From: Bifidobacteriaceae bacterium
GTDB lineage: Bacteria > Actinomycetota > Actinomycetes > Actinomycetales > WQXJ01
DNA: 6,265 nt
Reading direction: 5' to 3'
Assembly (NCBI GenBank): GCA_031256885.1
Contig: JAIRPS010000007.1
Span: 1 to 6,265, forward strand
Each line of letters starts with the position of its first letter. Position 1 is the first letter of the stretch. The position numbers were made by a program, and so were the translations under genes. Under the pieces are notes generated by a model, which saw only the letters and a list, made by a program, of their open reading frames with translations, was not told the origin of the DNA and did not search any database. Shown piece by piece: positions 5,864 through 6,265 of the stretch.

Positions 5864-5941
5864 ACGGGTTATCAACAGTCCCGCAAAACCATCCACCCAC
5901 AATCCGTAACCACCCAAAACCAACGGGTTATCAACAGTCCC
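5864..5941. repeat. Two exact 19-bp direct repeats containing a DnaA-box-like core
   Basis: ACGGGTTATCAACAGTCCC occurs at 5864-5882 and 5923-5941, 59 bases apart. Its TTATCAACA is one mismatch from the DnaA box TTATCCACA. Two copies are too few to call an origin. Confidence 0.85.
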
Positions 5942-6007
5942 ACACTCAGAGCGCTGGTCATGCCCTGTCTTTAAAACACTTTTGCCGCGAGCGGGCAGCC
6001 TTGGCTT

Positions 6008-6265
6008 ATGTTGCTTCGTTTGGCGGCGACCGCCGCAATACTTTTCGCCGTTGGCAGTTTGACTAACCCCCAAACATCTTTGACAACGTCAACCTTGCCA
6101 ATCCACCAAACAACCACCGCCGCCCCATCAAACAGGCAAAACGTCTTTAGTTGGCCGTTGGCAGGACCGGTGCAAATGATCAGACCCTTCGACGGTCCAG
6201 CCGCACCTTGGCTAGCTGGACACCGTGGTGTAGACCTGGCCGCAACCACTGATACACCAGTTTTT
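6008..6265 (+). CDS. Secreted M23-family metallopeptidase (N-terminal part, cut by window edge)
   Basis: M23 (LytM-like) proteins are zinc endopeptidases that cut peptidoglycan cross-bridges, or non-catalytic relatives that regulate such enzymes outside the cytoplasm. The 86 visible residues start MLLRLAATAAILFAVGSL, a short signal peptide with one positive charge and a hydrophobic core. A Thr-rich spacer (19-46) follows, then the M23 entry WPLAGPVQMIRPFDGPAAPW (49-68) and GHRGVDLAA (71-79). The latter carries His72 and Asp76, the first half of the zinc site (HxxxD). The second HxH is beyond the edge. An in-frame TAA at 5972-5974 and the signal peptide support ATG 6008, although its Shine-Dalgarno is weak. 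An M23 gene divergent from rpsB is a familiar actinobacterial arrangement. With its first zinc ligands present it is probably active. Confidence 0.88.
   Translation, partial: MLLRLAATAAILFAVGSLTNPQTSLTTSTLPIHQTTTAAPSNRQNVFSWPLAGPVQMIRPFDGPAAPWLAGHRGVDLAATTDTPVF

Larger units (their letters stand above)
5711..6007. other. Non-coding stretch between thioesterase and M23 genes
   Basis: I find no credible gene on either strand in these 297 bases. Open frames exist, but their translations are low-quality and are explained by the repeats. The main content is the 31-bp pair followed by the 19-bp pair, which together fill about 5755-5941. No clear rightward terminator for the thioesterase gene and no consensus promoter for the M23 gene were recognised. 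Confidence 0.6.

Noticed and set aside
5864..5941. Replication origin or DnaA-box cluster
   Set aside because: There are only two imperfect boxes, no AT-rich unwinding region and no dnaA/dnaN/rpmH neighbour.
5744..6073. Leftward 109-codon frame opposite the repeats and M23 start
   Set aside because: It contains the direct repeats in translation, lacks any family motif, and overlaps the convincing M23 signal-peptide region.

Overview
The window looks like chromosomal DNA from a moderately GC-rich actinobacterium (Actinomycetota). The evidence is the RPPRHLADL start region of RlmN, an [14 protein letters not shown] acidic tail on ribosomal protein S2, a DivIVA-repeat protein between rlmN and dxr, and a secreted M23 peptidase facing away from rpsB. 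All of these are typical of that phylum. I cannot name a genus. TAA, TGA and TAG all end genes here, so the genetic code appears standard.

Positions 1-4894 hold a leftward (minus-strand) block. In transcription order it is rpsB joined in frame to tsf, then a 14-bp-stem terminator, pyrH, rlmN, a four-repeat DivIVA-like protein, and the first third of dxr, which leaves the window. Several joints are tight: pyrH/rlmN share TTGA and the DivIVA-like gene/dxr share GTGA, suggesting translational coupling. The block combines translation (S2, EF-Ts, and 23S rRNA/tRNA methylation by RlmN), pyrimidine nucleotide supply (UMP kinase) and isoprenoid precursor synthesis (DXR, MEP pathway). frr (ribosome recycling factor) and cdsA, which usually lie between pyrH and rlmN in actinobacteria, are absent.

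The most unusual feature is rpsB-tsf. One uninterrupted reading frame of 649 codons encodes a complete S2, a roughly 140-residue Ala/Pro/Glu-rich linker, and a complete EF-Ts. A GTG codon at exactly the expected native EF-Ts start ([10 protein letters not shown]) is preceded by an AGAAGGA Shine-Dalgarno. The locus could therefore make both an S2-EF-Ts fusion and free EF-Ts.

Positions 4895-5314 form a divergent intergenic region with several perfect inverted repeats, a GC-rich direct repeat and a possible rpsB promoter. Rightward from there lie a hotdog-fold thioesterase (5315-5710), a non-coding stretch with two families of exact direct repeats (5711-6007), and the signal peptide and first zinc-site half of an M23 peptidase that runs off the right edge (6008 onward).
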